A stretch of 64,000 nt of DNA from Madurella fahalii (GCA_029876055.1 CM056874.1:9114001-9178000), one strand, 5' to 3'. Numbered from the stretch's first letter, positions 32,649 to 43,300 are shown. Numbers and translations are program-made. The notes: generated by a model not told the origin, from the letters alone.

Positions 32649-33761
32649 ATGAACAAGTCCGAGATTCAACTGGAGATGAACCAAGAGTCAGACGGGACTT
32701 GGCTACTGGGCTGGGCGCCCATCAAAATCGACGCCTTGGGACTGGTAACGCTGCTGGGTGCCGAAGAAATCAACAAAAAGCTCGGCCAGCTCTGCGTCAG
32801 TCGCATCACCGAGTTCCTCCCACTGGTCGGGAGCCACGTGGTAGCCGACAACAGCTTCGCAAGCCCCCTCAATGGCTTCACCGTCTACAACATCACCGAC
32901 GGCATCTGCGCCACCGACGTCGTGGGCTGGTTCGCAAGGTGGCTGCTCTGCCAGAAGTTGACGTACAACTCGACCACCCTCATCGTCGGCACCGTCCTCT
33001 CGGTGCCCGGCCGCCAGGGCGACGGCGCGCCGTCACGCCTGGGCCCCGCCGCGCTGCTGGGCGTGGTCGTCTCGGCGGGAATGGTGACGCTGGCCGCCGT
33101 CATCCGCGACTGGTGGGGGCTCACCAACGCCGTGGCGCTGGCACTGTCGGCCGCCGGGCGGTTCGCCATCCTATGGGCCATGCGCGACGCCGTCGACCGC
33201 GCCGCCGACCGCGCCGCCCACCAGAGCACCGCCGTCGTCAAGACGTTCTGGAAGCTGCCGGACGGTGCGTGCGTGGTCGTCTACACGACGCGCGGCATCC
33301 TGACCGAGTGTCTGCTGACGACCCCGTGGCCGGCTTGGCCCCGGGCCTATGCCGCGGGGCGGGCCGTCGCCTGGACGGCCTTCCTCGTGCACATCCTCAG
33401 CCTTGGCATGGCGGCGCTGCCGAGCCAGCTGGCATGCATCGCCGTGCTGGCCCTGTCGACACTGAGCGCGGTACTCAGCCTCGGCATCCGCAGCGACCTG
33501 GTCGGCTCGCGGCTGCAGATCCGCCGGACCGACCACACCGGGTGGCAGGCCGGATCCATGGCGGCCATGTTTGCGCGGCTGGACCTGAGCAGTGACGAGG
33601 AGCAGTCCATGGTGGACTGGCAGCTCATGCCGCTGCGCAGGAACCGTGTCTGGTGGGAGAAATATCGCGACTTGCGCATGAAAGACACTCCCGCCGTCTT
33701 CGAGGCGTGGACGACCAAGGAGAGCTGGGAGGAATTCGAGAGAAGATTCTGCCAGTCGTAG
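32649..33761 (+). CDS. Four-pass membrane protein, paralog A of a convergent pair
   Basis: Single exon, 370 residues, starting MNKSEIQLEMNQESDGTWLL. A conserved N-terminal block (WAPIKIDALGLVTLLGAEEI, TEFLPLVGSHVVADN, NITDGICATDVVGWFARWLL) precedes four hydrophobic helices, roughly residues 135-160, 162-185, 240-262 and 265-288. An acidic and aromatic C-terminal tail follows (SDEEQSMVDWQLMPLRRNRV, then WWEKYRDL). There is no signal peptide, and I recognise no characterised domain. The protein is clearly related to the next gene across its whole length. The upstream neighbour, transcribed divergently, is the broken HET gene. A role alongside HET proteins in recognition or membrane-level death signalling is only a hypothesis from context. 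The first ATG of the frame was preferred over an upstream extension with no similarity to the paralog. Confidence 0.8.
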   Translation: MNKSEIQLEMNQESDGTWLLGWAPIKIDALGLVTLLGAEEINKKLGQLCVSRITEFLPLVGSHVVADNSFASPLNGFTVYNITDGICATDVVGWFARWLLCQKLTYNSTTLIVGTVLSVPGRQGDGAPSRLGPAALLGVVVSAGMVTLAAVIRDWWGLTNAVALALSAAGRFAILWAMRDAVDRAADRAAHQSTAVVKTFWKLPDGACVVVYTTRGILTECLLTTPWPAWPRAYAAGRAVAWTAFLVHILSLGMAALPSQLACIAVLALSTLSAVLSLGIRSDLVGSRLQIRRTDHTGWQAGSMAAMFARLDLSSDEEQSMVDWQLMPLRRNRVWWEKYRDLRMKDTPAVFEAWTTKESWEEFERRFCQS

Positions 33762-33863
33762 CAGAGCTGACTACGGAAACACATTAATCTTTCTGGCTTG
33801 TGTGGTGTTGAGGGAGGGAGAGGGGGGCGTCTTACTTTCTCTTTTATATATTTGGAACTGTTG

Positions 33864-34901
33864 TCAGTCGTGTTGCAGTGATGGAGCAGCCACCGCCAGT
33901 TTGGGTTCTTGCTTCAATGCCATCTCCTCTTTCAGCTGTTGATAATTCCGCCACCATCGCTCATTGCTCTTCTGAGGGAAGAGACCCCACGAGAGCATAG
34001 AGGCTTCCTCGACTTCCGTCAGCCGCAGTCGCGCGTATGCCACAGTCCGGCGGTCCTGAACGTCGCGCGTATCCACCTGGTAAACACTTATTCTCCTGCC
34101 GATTTGGTACTCGTTGCTTCCGACTCCAAAAATGCAGACAATAGTAGCAGAAACCATAATTAAAACGGTCATTATCTGAATAAACAGCGTAGCCTGCCCG
34201 ATGGAGATGACGTGGACGCCGAAGGAAAGCCAGGCGACGCCCCGAGACAGTCTGTAGGCGAAGGCGTTGTAAGGCCGCGGAGTCGTGAGAAACCCCTTGG
34301 TGATGAGCCCGCGAGGCGCGTGCAAGGATATGGCCCTCCCGTCGGCGAGCAGGCAGAAAGCCTTGACGAATTCCTGGCGATGCTCCGTGGAGTCCTGTAC
34401 TGCGCTGTCCAAGAAGCTCCTATTCTGCTCCAGCATGTACCACCGGACCACTACCGACGCGGTCAGCGCCACCGAATTGGTGAAGCCGAACCAGTCGCCC
34501 AGCAAGATCGACAGAGCCACCAGGCCGCCGTTCAGCAGGACGCCCGTCGCCAGGGGGAGGATGCGATGCCGCCAAACACGACGGGGCAGCTGGCGCACGC
34601 CCCAGACGTAAGTGTTGGTGTTCCAGGCAAGCTCCTGTTTATTCAACCAGCGGGCGAGCCAGCCGGATACGTCCGTCGCGACGATTCCATCCGAAATGCT
34701 GTAGAGCACAACGCCAGGGACTGGCCGGACGAACTGGTTTCCGGCAATGACGAAGGCCCCAAGTAGCGGGAGAAACTCGGTCCACGGGTTCTCCACGAGC
34801 CGCCCAAGACTCACGTCGACCTCGGCCGCGCCCAGCATTGTGACCAGCCCAAGGGCATCGACCCGAAACGGCGCCCAGTTGAAAAGATATTCTAGAGCCA
34901 T
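33864..34901 (-). CDS. Four-pass membrane protein, paralog B of a convergent pair
   Basis: Single exon. From the ATG at 34901 it has 345 residues and opens MALEYLFNWAPFRVDALGLV; an in-frame ATG at 35021 would add 40 residues with no counterpart in the paralog. It matches paralog A block by block: WAPFRVDALGLVTMLGAAEV, TEFLPLLGAFVIAGNQ, SISDGIVATDVSGWLARWLN, then four hydrophobic helices, and a C-terminal tail with EEASMLSWGLFPQKSNERWW. By eye identity is about half in the N-terminal block and lower elsewhere. The two genes converge, with about 100 bp between stops, so they form an old inverted duplication. The frame is fully open, in contrast to the decayed HET gene beside it. Function unknown. 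Confidence 0.78.
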   Translation of the reverse strand: MALEYLFNWAPFRVDALGLVTMLGAAEVDVSLGRLVENPWTEFLPLLGAFVIAGNQFVRPVPGVVLYSISDGIVATDVSGWLARWLNKQELAWNTNTYVWGVRQLPRRVWRHRILPLATGVLLNGGLVALSILLGDWFGFTNSVALTASVVVRWYMLEQNRSFLDSAVQDSTEHRQEFVKAFCLLADGRAISLHAPRGLITKGFLTTPRPYNAFAYRLSRGVAWLSFGVHVISIGQATLFIQIMTVLIMVSATIVCIFGVGSNEYQIGRRISVYQVDTRDVQDRRTVAYARLRLTEVEEASMLSWGLFPQKSNERWWRNYQQLKEEMALKQEPKLAVAAPSLQHD

Positions 34902-35033
34902 GGCGTGGGGTGTATTGCGCTCCAGATTGTTCTGCTGGTATCCGCTGGTGGTGAACGGTGTGAGAAATTGATGCTCAACAACGGCTGGGGCCCGCGATTG
35001 CCGGCATTGCTGGATCTTCAATTTGATTAGTTA

Positions 35034-35200
35034 CAGTGGGTGGTCCAAAAAAAAAAAAGCCCAGCCCCGCATTTAAGTCAGAAACAACACCACACACTCC
35101 TAATACAACGCTGTATTGCAAACGCAAATCTAAGCCAAAATCAGTGAAACTTAGTTCAATTGAAAGCCAGAAGCTAGGAAAATACAATAATTCTATCAGT
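35034..35200 (+). mobile_element. Possible remnant of a Tc1/mariner-type element end
   Basis: After a TA dinucleotide the sequence starts CAGTGGGTGGTCC followed by a 12-A run. CAGTG after TA is a common Tc1/mariner terminus. The complementary end was not found, and no transposase is visible, so this may be a truncated end or chance. Confidence 0.25.
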
Positions 35201-35316
35201 ATTTAGTATACCAGGGGCTCGGTACCCGACTTTAAAATCGAGAGCTTTGATGAATCCAAAATAAATAAATAATAAAATAAAAATAATAAAAAATAAAAAA
35301 TAGCTAACTTAACATA

Positions 35317-36464
35317 ACGTAATCCATAAGCGAGCCGTACACCCAAGCGAGTCGTACAGTCCCTACCACAACGCGTCCTCCTTGCACCCAATATCAATTT
35401 TTTCTACAACCCAATATGGCTTCTACTTCAAAGGAAGCAAGGCTAATCTTAGCCCTCGAAACTATACAAAACAACAAAAAGTTAAGCCTTCGAGCCGCAG
35501 CCGGGTTCTACAACGTACCACCTATGATCCTCTCCGACCGACGCACTAGCTGGCCTGCACAACGCGATATTATACCTAACTCGTATAAGCTTACAGATTC
35601 TGAAGAGCAGGCTGTTGTTCAATATATCGTTGAGCTAGTTGCACGTGTATTTCCACCCAGACTGTATAGTGCGGAAGATATGGCCAACCAACTGCTACGT
35701 GTACGCGGCGCGCACCCTGTCAGCAAGAACTGGGCCTCCAACTTCGTCAAACGCCAGTCAGAGCTCTGTACACGTTGGACGCGTAGATACGACTACCAGA
35801 GGGCTAAGTGCCGTACGATCCAGAGAGGGTACTTTCTACACTGGATGTACAGCTTCGTACGCCAACACCCCCAGCCCCAGAGCCTAATACAGTACAACCT
35901 TGGGTCTTCCAGACATCACATAACCCCCGAGAAGCCGAATCGCAGTCAATACTCATCAAGACTCGCATTACCAACCATCAAAACAGCTCTCAAACTTCAA
36001 TATTGGGTGCTATAGATCAATTTACTAAGGGTACGATGGCTATAATGCACCAAGTAACTCTCCTTCGGTCAGAGGTCTCTTCGCTCCGCAAGGCCAACGA
36101 GGCACTAAGCAAGCGCCGGAGAGCTAAAAGAACACGTGTGCAGCTTGGAGGATCACTTACGGTACAAGATGCATAGGATCTACTGGCCCAGAAGGCTGTG
36201 GGTAGCGAGGTAGTAGGAGATACATAGCCAGAAGGCAGTAGTACAGGGGGGGGTCGTACGAAGGTTCAGTGCTGTGGTGTGTGCGGCAAGCCTGGTCATA
36301 ATGCCCGTACTTGCCAGGAGGCTATTGAATCCTCTGATTCAGCTGTTTCTGATGTAATTGTAGTTGGTTGATAGTATTATTGTGTTGCAACTGAGGATAG
36401 TTGTTATAGGGTGGTGGGGACTGTACGACTCGCTTTGGGTGTACGGCTCGCTTATGGATTACGT
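35317..36464 (+). mobile_element. Internally deleted Fot1/pogo-type DNA transposon (1148 bp) with TIRs and TA duplication
   Basis: The terminal inverted repeats are 35317-35369 and 36411-36464, both starting ACGTAATCCATAAGCGAGCC; they differ by one indel and about one substitution. TA flanks both sides (35315-35316 and 36465-36466), the Tc1/mariner/pogo target duplication. Inside, from 35416, a transposase N-terminus is read: a psq-type helix-turn-helix (LSLRAAAGFYNVPPMILSDR) and a CENP-B/Tc5-type DNA-binding part (LTDSEEQAVVQYIVELVARV, SKNWASNFVKRQSELCTRWT). The text then jumps at about 35815-35860 to a C-terminal tail with a coiled segment and a CCHC zinc knuckle (CGVCGKPGHNARTC, near 36270-36315). 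The whole DDE/DDD catalytic domain is absent, so it is non-autonomous and would depend on a full-length relative elsewhere. Confidence 0.88.
35416..36015 (+). pseudogene. Truncated pogo-type transposase (DNA-binding part only)
   Basis: A 199-codon frame starting MASTSKEARLILALETIQNN. About the first 135 residues are recognisable transposase DNA-binding region. The remainder is out-of-frame sequence beyond the internal deletion. It lacks the catalytic domain, so it cannot transpose; it could still bind the element ends. Confidence 0.8.
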
Positions 36465-36466
36465 TA

Positions 36467-37799
36467 ACTAAACTACACAACAAATTCCCTACGGAAAAAG
36501 GCCATGTTCCAGCTTAGGAATGTGACGCTCCCGCTTTTCTACACATATTAGTAGTAGTATTTCTATCTAACCTGAGACTTTGCGACCCTCTCGGTAGTAA
36601 GTCAACGTACATATATACAGGACACCCCACATCCAGGACAGTCTAATTATAAGATCAACGCTAAAACCCGCACCCTATCCACTACCTTCTTTCTGCCTGA
36701 ACTAGCATATAGGAAGCTGCTGAGCTACTACTATCACTACTACTTTCTAACCCACTCTCTTCATCTAGAGCATCTTCAATACAGCCACCCTCAATTTAAG
36801 ACTTGCCGAAGGGCAGTTTGACGGATTACAGCCGCGGCAGAGAAACAGGACAAATCGTCAATTACACAAGGTAATGATGATAATAGCTCGGCCAGAAACT
36901 GACTGACCCAGTAATAGGAACTGGTTCATCTACAAGTACCCAGTGAAGCCCGAGACGACGCAGCGTTTCCGTGGTAAGCGACGAGAGTAGGAGCGCAAGG
37001 AACACAGCGAGTTTGGCCCTGTGGGTTGTTTTTACTACTTTTTAGGTGCAAGACTGACATTTAAAGCCTTGTAGTTACTGATGAGTAAGATCGCTCTGAC
37101 CGGAACTTGGCGACTTCGAGGTTATATACCACGTGTACAAATCCGGCAGCCCAACTCCAAACCACTTTGTTGCTATCTTTGTCACCATAGGCATCGTCGT
37201 TATCGCCACCACCGTGAGCGGGAAAACTGAGTGCGAGTTCTAGCGGCAATTGAGCGACATAGAGCGAGTCATCGCTAACTACCTACCTCAGCCGCGCACC
37301 CTGCCGCTGCTGCTACTAGACTCAGGGATAATTACCTACAAAGCAGTGCTAAGACCATAACTTTTCTCGCAGCTCACTCAAGCTGGAAGTATTGCAATAG
37401 GTAGCCGCATTGCCCTCCGTCCGCTAAATCTACAACTACCTTACTCATCGCGCGTAGTGCGAAACCTTCAAGAGTGCGAGGACGACGGGTCATCCTGGCA
37501 TTCCGCCCGCCGGCGTCTAGTCATCGCCCGCTGCCGTTGTCGCGTAAGCACACATAGGTACTTGAACGTGATTGGGCAAGGCGGCTTGGCTACTTGGCGG
37601 CTGGAAACGGCGAGCTGAAGCCCCCTTTTGTGCCTGAGCGGGAAGTCGAGCAGCTGCATTGGCGATTGCGTGATTGACATGCCCCGCACGTCTCACACAA
37701 GCTGCGTAAAATTATCTCGCTGGGACTCGGTGTCTCCCTGCTTGAGCAATATTCGTGCAACAACCATCCGACAAGTTACCAGGAACCCCCCGGTTTGAA
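36467..37799. other. Stop-riddled relic DNA, no intact gene
   Basis: Plus-strand stretches look like eroded coding sequence: near 36940 NWFIYKYPVKPETTQRF, and near 37110-37280 FGDFEVIYHVYKSGS, then VTIGIVVIATTVSGK and IERVIANYLPQPRTLPLLLL, broken by TAG and TAA codons. I cannot identify the family. It directly borders the transposon. Confidence 0.4.
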
Positions 37800-39051
37800 A
37801 TGGTCCAAATGGATAACCTCCAGGTCGTTGTGGTGGCTTCCCCTTTTGCCAACATGACCTCTCTCTACGAGGTCGACCCAGATGCGGATGTGCTGCTCAT
37901 TGTACCCCGGGACGACCGGCCGTTCGCCCCGTGGAATGATTCGCACACAGAGGGGACCAACAGCGCAAAGCATTCCACCACCGCAGCAGCTCCCACCTCC
38001 CAACCAAGCCTGCGTATCAAGGTTTGCTCGAGGCACCTTGCCCTTGCATCACGCGTTTTCAGGAACAAGCTCCAATTTGGCAGCACTAGAAGTGCAAGGC
38101 AGTCCGATGGCCGCGTGCACCTCAAGTTGGCAGAGGGATTCGACCCCAAGGCCGTTAGCATAGTCATGAATGCGATTCATGGACGCGGTTCGAAAGTGCC
38201 CAAGTCCGTCGACCTCGAGACTCTAGCGCAGATTGCATTGTTTGTCGACAGGTTTCAGCTGTTGGATGCGGTCGAGGTCTATGCCGAGAGATGGATCGCC
38301 AAACTGGAGGATGTGCTCCCTGACACATACAACCGGGACCTAGTGCTCTGGATTTACATCAGTCACGTCTTCCATCAGGCCGAAGTATTCAAAACGGTGA
38401 CGAGAGTGGCCGCTACGCACAGCACAGGTCCGATTCGCAGCCTTGGGCTCCCCATCAGGGAGAAGATCATCAGTATGTATAGAGCAACCCTTTCACCACT
38501 ACCCAATCCGGGCGTTAACACGGCCTACCTAAGATCATATCGATGCTCAAAGGCAAGAACTCGTCAACCAAGCCCTCACCACCCTTCATCAGGCCCTAGA
38601 CGACCTGACGTCGAACACCGCCCCTTGCACCAAGCACCACTGCGACTCGCTCCTCCTCGGCGAGCTCATCAAGTCCCTGCACAAACATCGCCTCGTCTGG
38701 CCGCGCCCATCCAGGCCATTTCATGGCGTCGGCTTCGCGACCATTCTCGAGTCGGCCGCTTCCGGCGTGAGCCTGCATCATCAGCGGTGGCGGGGGCCGG
38801 TTGTTGAGCCATGGGGTAGTGAGGGTGCCGTGAACGGGGCGAAACAGGGTGTACAACCTGTCTGGGCTTTCGGGTCCACCATGCCGATTACGCCCGGCGC
38901 GTCGCCGGAGCCGGTATTGAGGAATGGCGGGTTTGAGTTGCATGGGTGCGGCGCAAGGAAGGCGATCTCACGGCTGGATGAGTTGGAGGGATTGGAGGAT
39001 GGAGTGCTGGGGTTAGAGTTGGAGAGCAGCTTGGGCTATCAGCTCTATTGA
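37800..39051 (+). CDS. BTB/POZ-like domain protein
   Basis: Exons 37800-38472 and 38534-39051 (61-nt intron, GTATGT...CTAAG) give 396 residues. After MVQMDNLQVVVVASPFANMT, a BTB-like fold is read: DADVLLIVPRDD, a Ser/Thr/Ala-rich insertion, then LRIKVCSRHLALASRVFRNK and a C-terminal part with LETLAQIALFVDRFQLLDAV and VYAERWI. The second exon continues IDAQRQELVNQALTTLHQAL and a Cys/His patch (CTKHHCDSLLLGELIKSL), seen in many Pezizomycotina BTB-like proteins of unknown role. Family knowledge: BTB domains dimerise and can link targets to Cullin-3 ligases. The Gly-rich C-terminal 100 residues look poorly conserved. The start is the first true ATG; the frame is open a little upstream without one. 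Confidence 0.8.
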
Positions 39052-39101
39052 GTGACTTGGTGCGTCTTCGGCCATGAAAGGGATCACACAGATTGCGATT
39101 T

Positions 39102-39117
39102 ACACACACACACACAC
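39102..39117 (+). repeat. (AC)8 dinucleotide repeat
   Basis: Eight AC units in the spacer downstream of the BTB gene. Confidence 0.85.
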
Positions 39118-39356
39118 GAGGAAGTGAGAAGTAGAGAAAGGTTAATGAAGTTCGCAATGCCGGGGGGTTACTTGGCTAGCTTTCAAGCCAGTATATAAAC
39201 GTATTATATTAGTGTTGTATGTATTAACATTGGATTACGTATCTTTCAGGAAATGCTCTTGTCCAGCCCTCTATTTCCAAACGCCGTGAACGTGAACCCC
39301 CGTTGCGCCGAAATAGCACTTCCCGCGAACCCGACAATGCAGACAACGGGCTTGGT

Positions 39357-40361
39357 TCACACCGGTGCCATCGATACCCACGTGGTTCTCCCCAATCCCC
39401 CATGCGCCTCCAGGCCCGCCAGACCGGGAAGAGGGAGGCTCGTGACTGCCTGCCTACCTAGCGGCCTCTCTATCTCGATTGTCTCTCTTGTTCGATCAAA
39501 CCCGGCCGCGCGTTCCATGTCCGCATCCAAGTACATCATAACATTATGGCCGTGCTCCCTGGGGATAGACGGAGGCGGGGGTCTCAAAACGTCCACCGGC
39601 TCGATACCGGTATCCTCTCTTCCGTAGGTCGAACCCCCGAGGCCAGTATTTCTTCGGTACGTACCAAACCCTCCCATACCAGTATCTCTTTGGTACGCAC
39701 CGGACCCTTCCATACCAGCATCTCTTTGGTACGTAACGGACCCTTCCATAGCAGTATCTCTTCCGTAGGTACTGGGCACTTCCATAGCAATATCTCTTTG
39801 GTACGTACCAAACCCTTCCATACCAGCATCTCTGCGGTACGTAACAGACCCTTCCATAGCAGTATCTCTTCCGTAGGTACTGGACCCTTCCATAGCAGTA
39901 TCTCTCCCGTACGTGCTGGAGCCATCCACACCGGTATCCTCTTCTCCGTGGGTGGAGCGCTCCGTGACCGGCGTGCTGCTCCCGCCGGTTGACTCCCGAT
40001 CGTCGGGTGCCGGCAGCGCGATCGGGGCGCGGATCTCAATGCTCGGCAGGATCACGGGTCCGCGCGTGAACACCGACGGCCCCCGCGCGGCCCCGGCTAG
40101 GCGAACCACCTTGATCTTCTCCTTCGGCTTCGCCTTCCTGAACCGGCCCCGCCCGTGGACGTGGCAGCAGATGCACCACACGACGATGCTCGTTACGATT
40201 ATAGGCAGGAGCACGCCCAGCACGATGATGGTGAGAGTGTTGGGTTGCGCGTCGGACGAGGAGGTTGAGGAGGGGGTCTGCCGCTGGGCGATAGCGGTGC
40301 GTGCCGCAGGTACTACGCCGGAGGACGGCGGCATGTTGAGAATGTTGGGCAGAGATGGCAT
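39357..40361 (-). CDS. Single-pass membrane protein with a 12-residue tandem repeat
   Basis: Single exon, 334 residues, starting MPSLPNILNMPPSSGVVPAA. A Ser/Thr-rich N-terminal part of about 40 residues leads to one membrane helix (NTLTIIVLGVLLPIIVTSIV) with a Cys/His/basic flank (CICCHVHGRGRFRKAKPKEK). The cytosolic part carries about eight copies of a 12-residue unit, GS-TYGRD-AME with variants (TYQRDAGMEG, TYRRNTGLGG), from about residue 140 to 245, then a Pro-rich and acidic tail. I do not recognise a family. The DNA repeat is a 36-bp minisatellite in register with codons, so copy number can change without breaking the frame. Length variation between strains would be expected. Confidence 0.7.
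   Translation of the reverse strand: MPSLPNILNMPPSSGVVPAARTAIAQRQTPSSTSSSDAQPNTLTIIVLGVLLPIIVTSIVVWCICCHVHGRGRFRKAKPKEKIKVVRLAGAARGPSVFTRGPVILPSIEIRAPIALPAPDDRESTGGSSTPVTERSTHGEEDTGVDGSSTYGRDTAMEGSSTYGRDTAMEGSVTYRRDAGMEGFGTYQRDIAMEVPSTYGRDTAMEGSVTYQRDAGMEGSGAYQRDTGMGGFGTYRRNTGLGGSTYGREDTGIEPVDVLRPPPPSIPREHGHNVMMYLDADMERAAGFDRTRETIEIERPLGRQAVTSLPLPGLAGLEAHGGLGRTTWVSMAPV
39612..39945 (-). repeat. 36-bp coding minisatellite
   Basis: Imperfect tandem units of 36 bp (12 codons) inside the membrane-protein gene, marked by recurring GGTACGTA- and CCGTAGGTA-like steps on the plus strand. Boundaries are approximate because the end units diverge. Confidence 0.8.
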
Positions 40362-43300
40362 GGTGGTGGTTGTATGGGTTGCGACGGCAGCCCGGGGGGT
40401 TGCGCAGCGAAGGGTGTTTGAGGGTCTGGCTCAATTTCGGTATTGAATTGACGAAACGTTCGTCTTGGGGTTTGCTAAGGAATGGCCTTCTTAAAGCTAA
40501 AGAGGCTGCTTGAATACTGCTGGAAAGTTAGCAGGCAGCGATGCTCAGAGAGGGTGAAGGCCCAGGGAAGCTTGCGAGGATCTATCGGGAATGTGATATC
40601 TGGGGAGAGAGGCTGTCGTTTCGTTGGCAACGTGACACCGTCCCACCTCGTTCAGTCCTGATATCCACGTCACGGAAGTAGCCGTCGGCGGACCGTAGGG
40701 CGACCGTACTAATACCTTACTTCGGGTTACTGCGGCGATCGGTTTCAACGCACCCGCAGTCCGCAGCGCCAAGCGGTCCCTAATCGTACGAGATCGGATC
40801 TGGTGGTGAAGGGTGATTGCATACGTGACTCTGTGATCCGTCACGTCGCACGGCGGTTGGGACATTCGCTTTCAGGGGCACAAAGTCCTTCCCCGTCGAC
40901 CGTTTTCTTACGTTTGTTTATACCCAATGTTTTCAACTCGGGGACACAGCAGTGAATGACAGCATGGCTAAGTGGGCTCGAAGCTGCAGCCGATCTAGAA
41001 GCGAGCAAGTCGGAGGTCTAACAATGCGGCCCGTGTGTCGCAGGTGGGAACGCAATCATGCAGCCAGCCTAAAGTGGCAGACAGGGCGGTGTGGAGACTG
41101 GAGACCGAGGCCGTCGAGTTATGCATTTGGAGAATGGAGAATGGGGACTTGGAGTGGCAACGGCCCATTCGGCTTCATGGCGTGACAGCCCGCAACGCTC
41201 TTTCAGGAACAGCGGTATGGAAGTGGCCCAAAGCGGAGGTGCGATTGCATCGTGCGCCACGCGGGTTGCAACGCCGGAAGCACGGCATATCGAGCCGATT
41301 GCATATGAGAGCCGAGCCGGGAACAGGTGTCAAGCTCTGCTGGACCGTCCAGAGATCTGGTGCAAGCAAGCAAGTGGGGCTCCATCGTCGTCTGCGAAAT
41401 GGGAGCGTCAATGAGAGGCTGCCAAATAGAGGGTGGCGTTTTCACCGCTCAGCGTGTGAGCCCGGCTCGATGGGGCGATCCGAGGCTGGGCCACCTGCTC
41501 CACTCTTCCTGAGGTCTAGATGTAACCGCCTCTCGGTGTTCGAAGAAGGGGTGTGTTAATATGAATAAGTCAACTGGAACCGATGCGAACCGCAGGGCAC
41601 GCTGAGAACAAGGACGGTGGTTAAGACGACTCGATTAAAACGGCACACCTCCTAGAGAAAAATTCCACATCAGTTGGTCCGTGGTTTGGTTGATGATTTG
41701 ATCGATCACTTACTCATCAAGACGAGGACGGGCCCTACGTGGCGGGTGGGATCGAGACGTCTGCGGAGGCCGCGGTGCGAGAAGAACAACGCATCCACGG
41801 TTGGGGCTGTTCAACTTGCAGGCGTTTCACCTAGTGATTCTGGCTCTCCCCTATCCACTGTTCACCACTGTTCGCCGGAAAACGTGGAAATCATTTGTAT
41901 CCCGCACCGCACGAGCCAGGGATAAGTAAACCTGGAATTGGTCAGGACCGAACTGGATGGAGGTCCGGAAATAGTGTCCGCGGGCCCATGTCATGGGGCA
42001 TCCCTTCACAATGTCCGTACCCTGCCGATCCCGGTCCGGAATTTGTGTCTGCTCAGAGTTCATTGGGGCAGAGACGCCGTGGCACGTACAATGGCGTCAT
42101 CCCATTGAATGGTTATACAGTGACTTTAAGGACTCTTTGTTGGCTTTCAGGATGTGGAGTTAGAGAACGCTCGAAACGCATGTGCCGTCATTTGGCTTAG
42201 GATTGCAGTAATTATCCTGTGAAATAAACTACAAATCACTGCGCGAGGTGTACTCGAGATAACAAACACCTTTGCTGCCTGCTATATTTCAATGTATCTT
42301 CTCAACACCTGTAATCATATGACGAGCTATGTCCCTTAGACAGGAGCAAATGGTATGCGACCGTGCCTGAGAACTGCATTTCTGTTGCAGCTTAAGGTAA
42401 CGGATCGGTCGGTCGCTATGGAGCGTGTAAGCGTGGTCAGTTTCATTCGATGCATCGAGGTCCTCAAGATTTCGATGGCTCTCTCGAACATCGGCACGTC
42501 CGTCCCAGACCTAGACGCATGATGCCGGTTTGGAAACCGCGACGCTTCGCAATCCGATGGACGGTAGCAAACTGAGGTACTTACCTGTATTCGTAAGATC
42601 CTAAAGAGATCTGTTGACGGAAAGATAGAACCGAGTCGTTCCGTTGCGGAGATGCAAAAACTGCTAGTTAAACTGCGAAGGTAGTATGATGATCCATGGG
42701 CGTCACGTCCCTAGATGAAACAATTGGTCCGCATTATAACCTCGCCGTTCTAATTTGGGTAGTTTGGGGATCATCGGAAGACTTAGAGTTGCAGAGGACG
42801 GGTGTTGGTGCAATCCAACGGTGGCTTAGAGTCTAGGTAATTAATCAATTAGAGGTCCCACGATCGTCGTTACCAGATGGTCACCGCGACCGTCTTAGTC
42901 TGCCCGCCTCAGCTGGGTTCACTGGTGAAGTATAGTAATAGGGTTACAGCGGCGAACTTTGTGTTACTTCAATAATACATACTCAACGTAGATGTTCCAT
43001 TGCTGTATGTCAAGAGTGGCAGAGAATGAGACATGGGTTATCATGCTGGACTATTGACAAACGGTTCCCGAAACGGCACCGAATGGGGCTCAAATGGGGC
43101 GGTTTGTGAGGCTGTGCTGTCTTGGCTTTGCTATCAGCCGCTGCTGGCAGAATCAGAGGGCTAGAGCAAAAAGGGCAGTTCGCTGACACGTCTCCCTGAA
43201 AGAGCAATGGCTCGGCCCGCTCGGTCTAGGATTCTGGTACTGGTAAGCGATCTGGGGTGAGCTACCAATTCATGTAGCGCACCAGGAGCCGGAAGGAATC

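Noticed and set aside
32699..33595. 298-codon frame rich in Arg/Pro/His over the membrane-protein gene
   Set aside because: Composition is typical of a GC-rich shadow frame; the overlapping frame has a clear paralog.
41035..41559. 174-codon rightward frame
   Set aside because: It overlaps several other frames of equal quality, with no motif, homolog-like pattern or splice partner.
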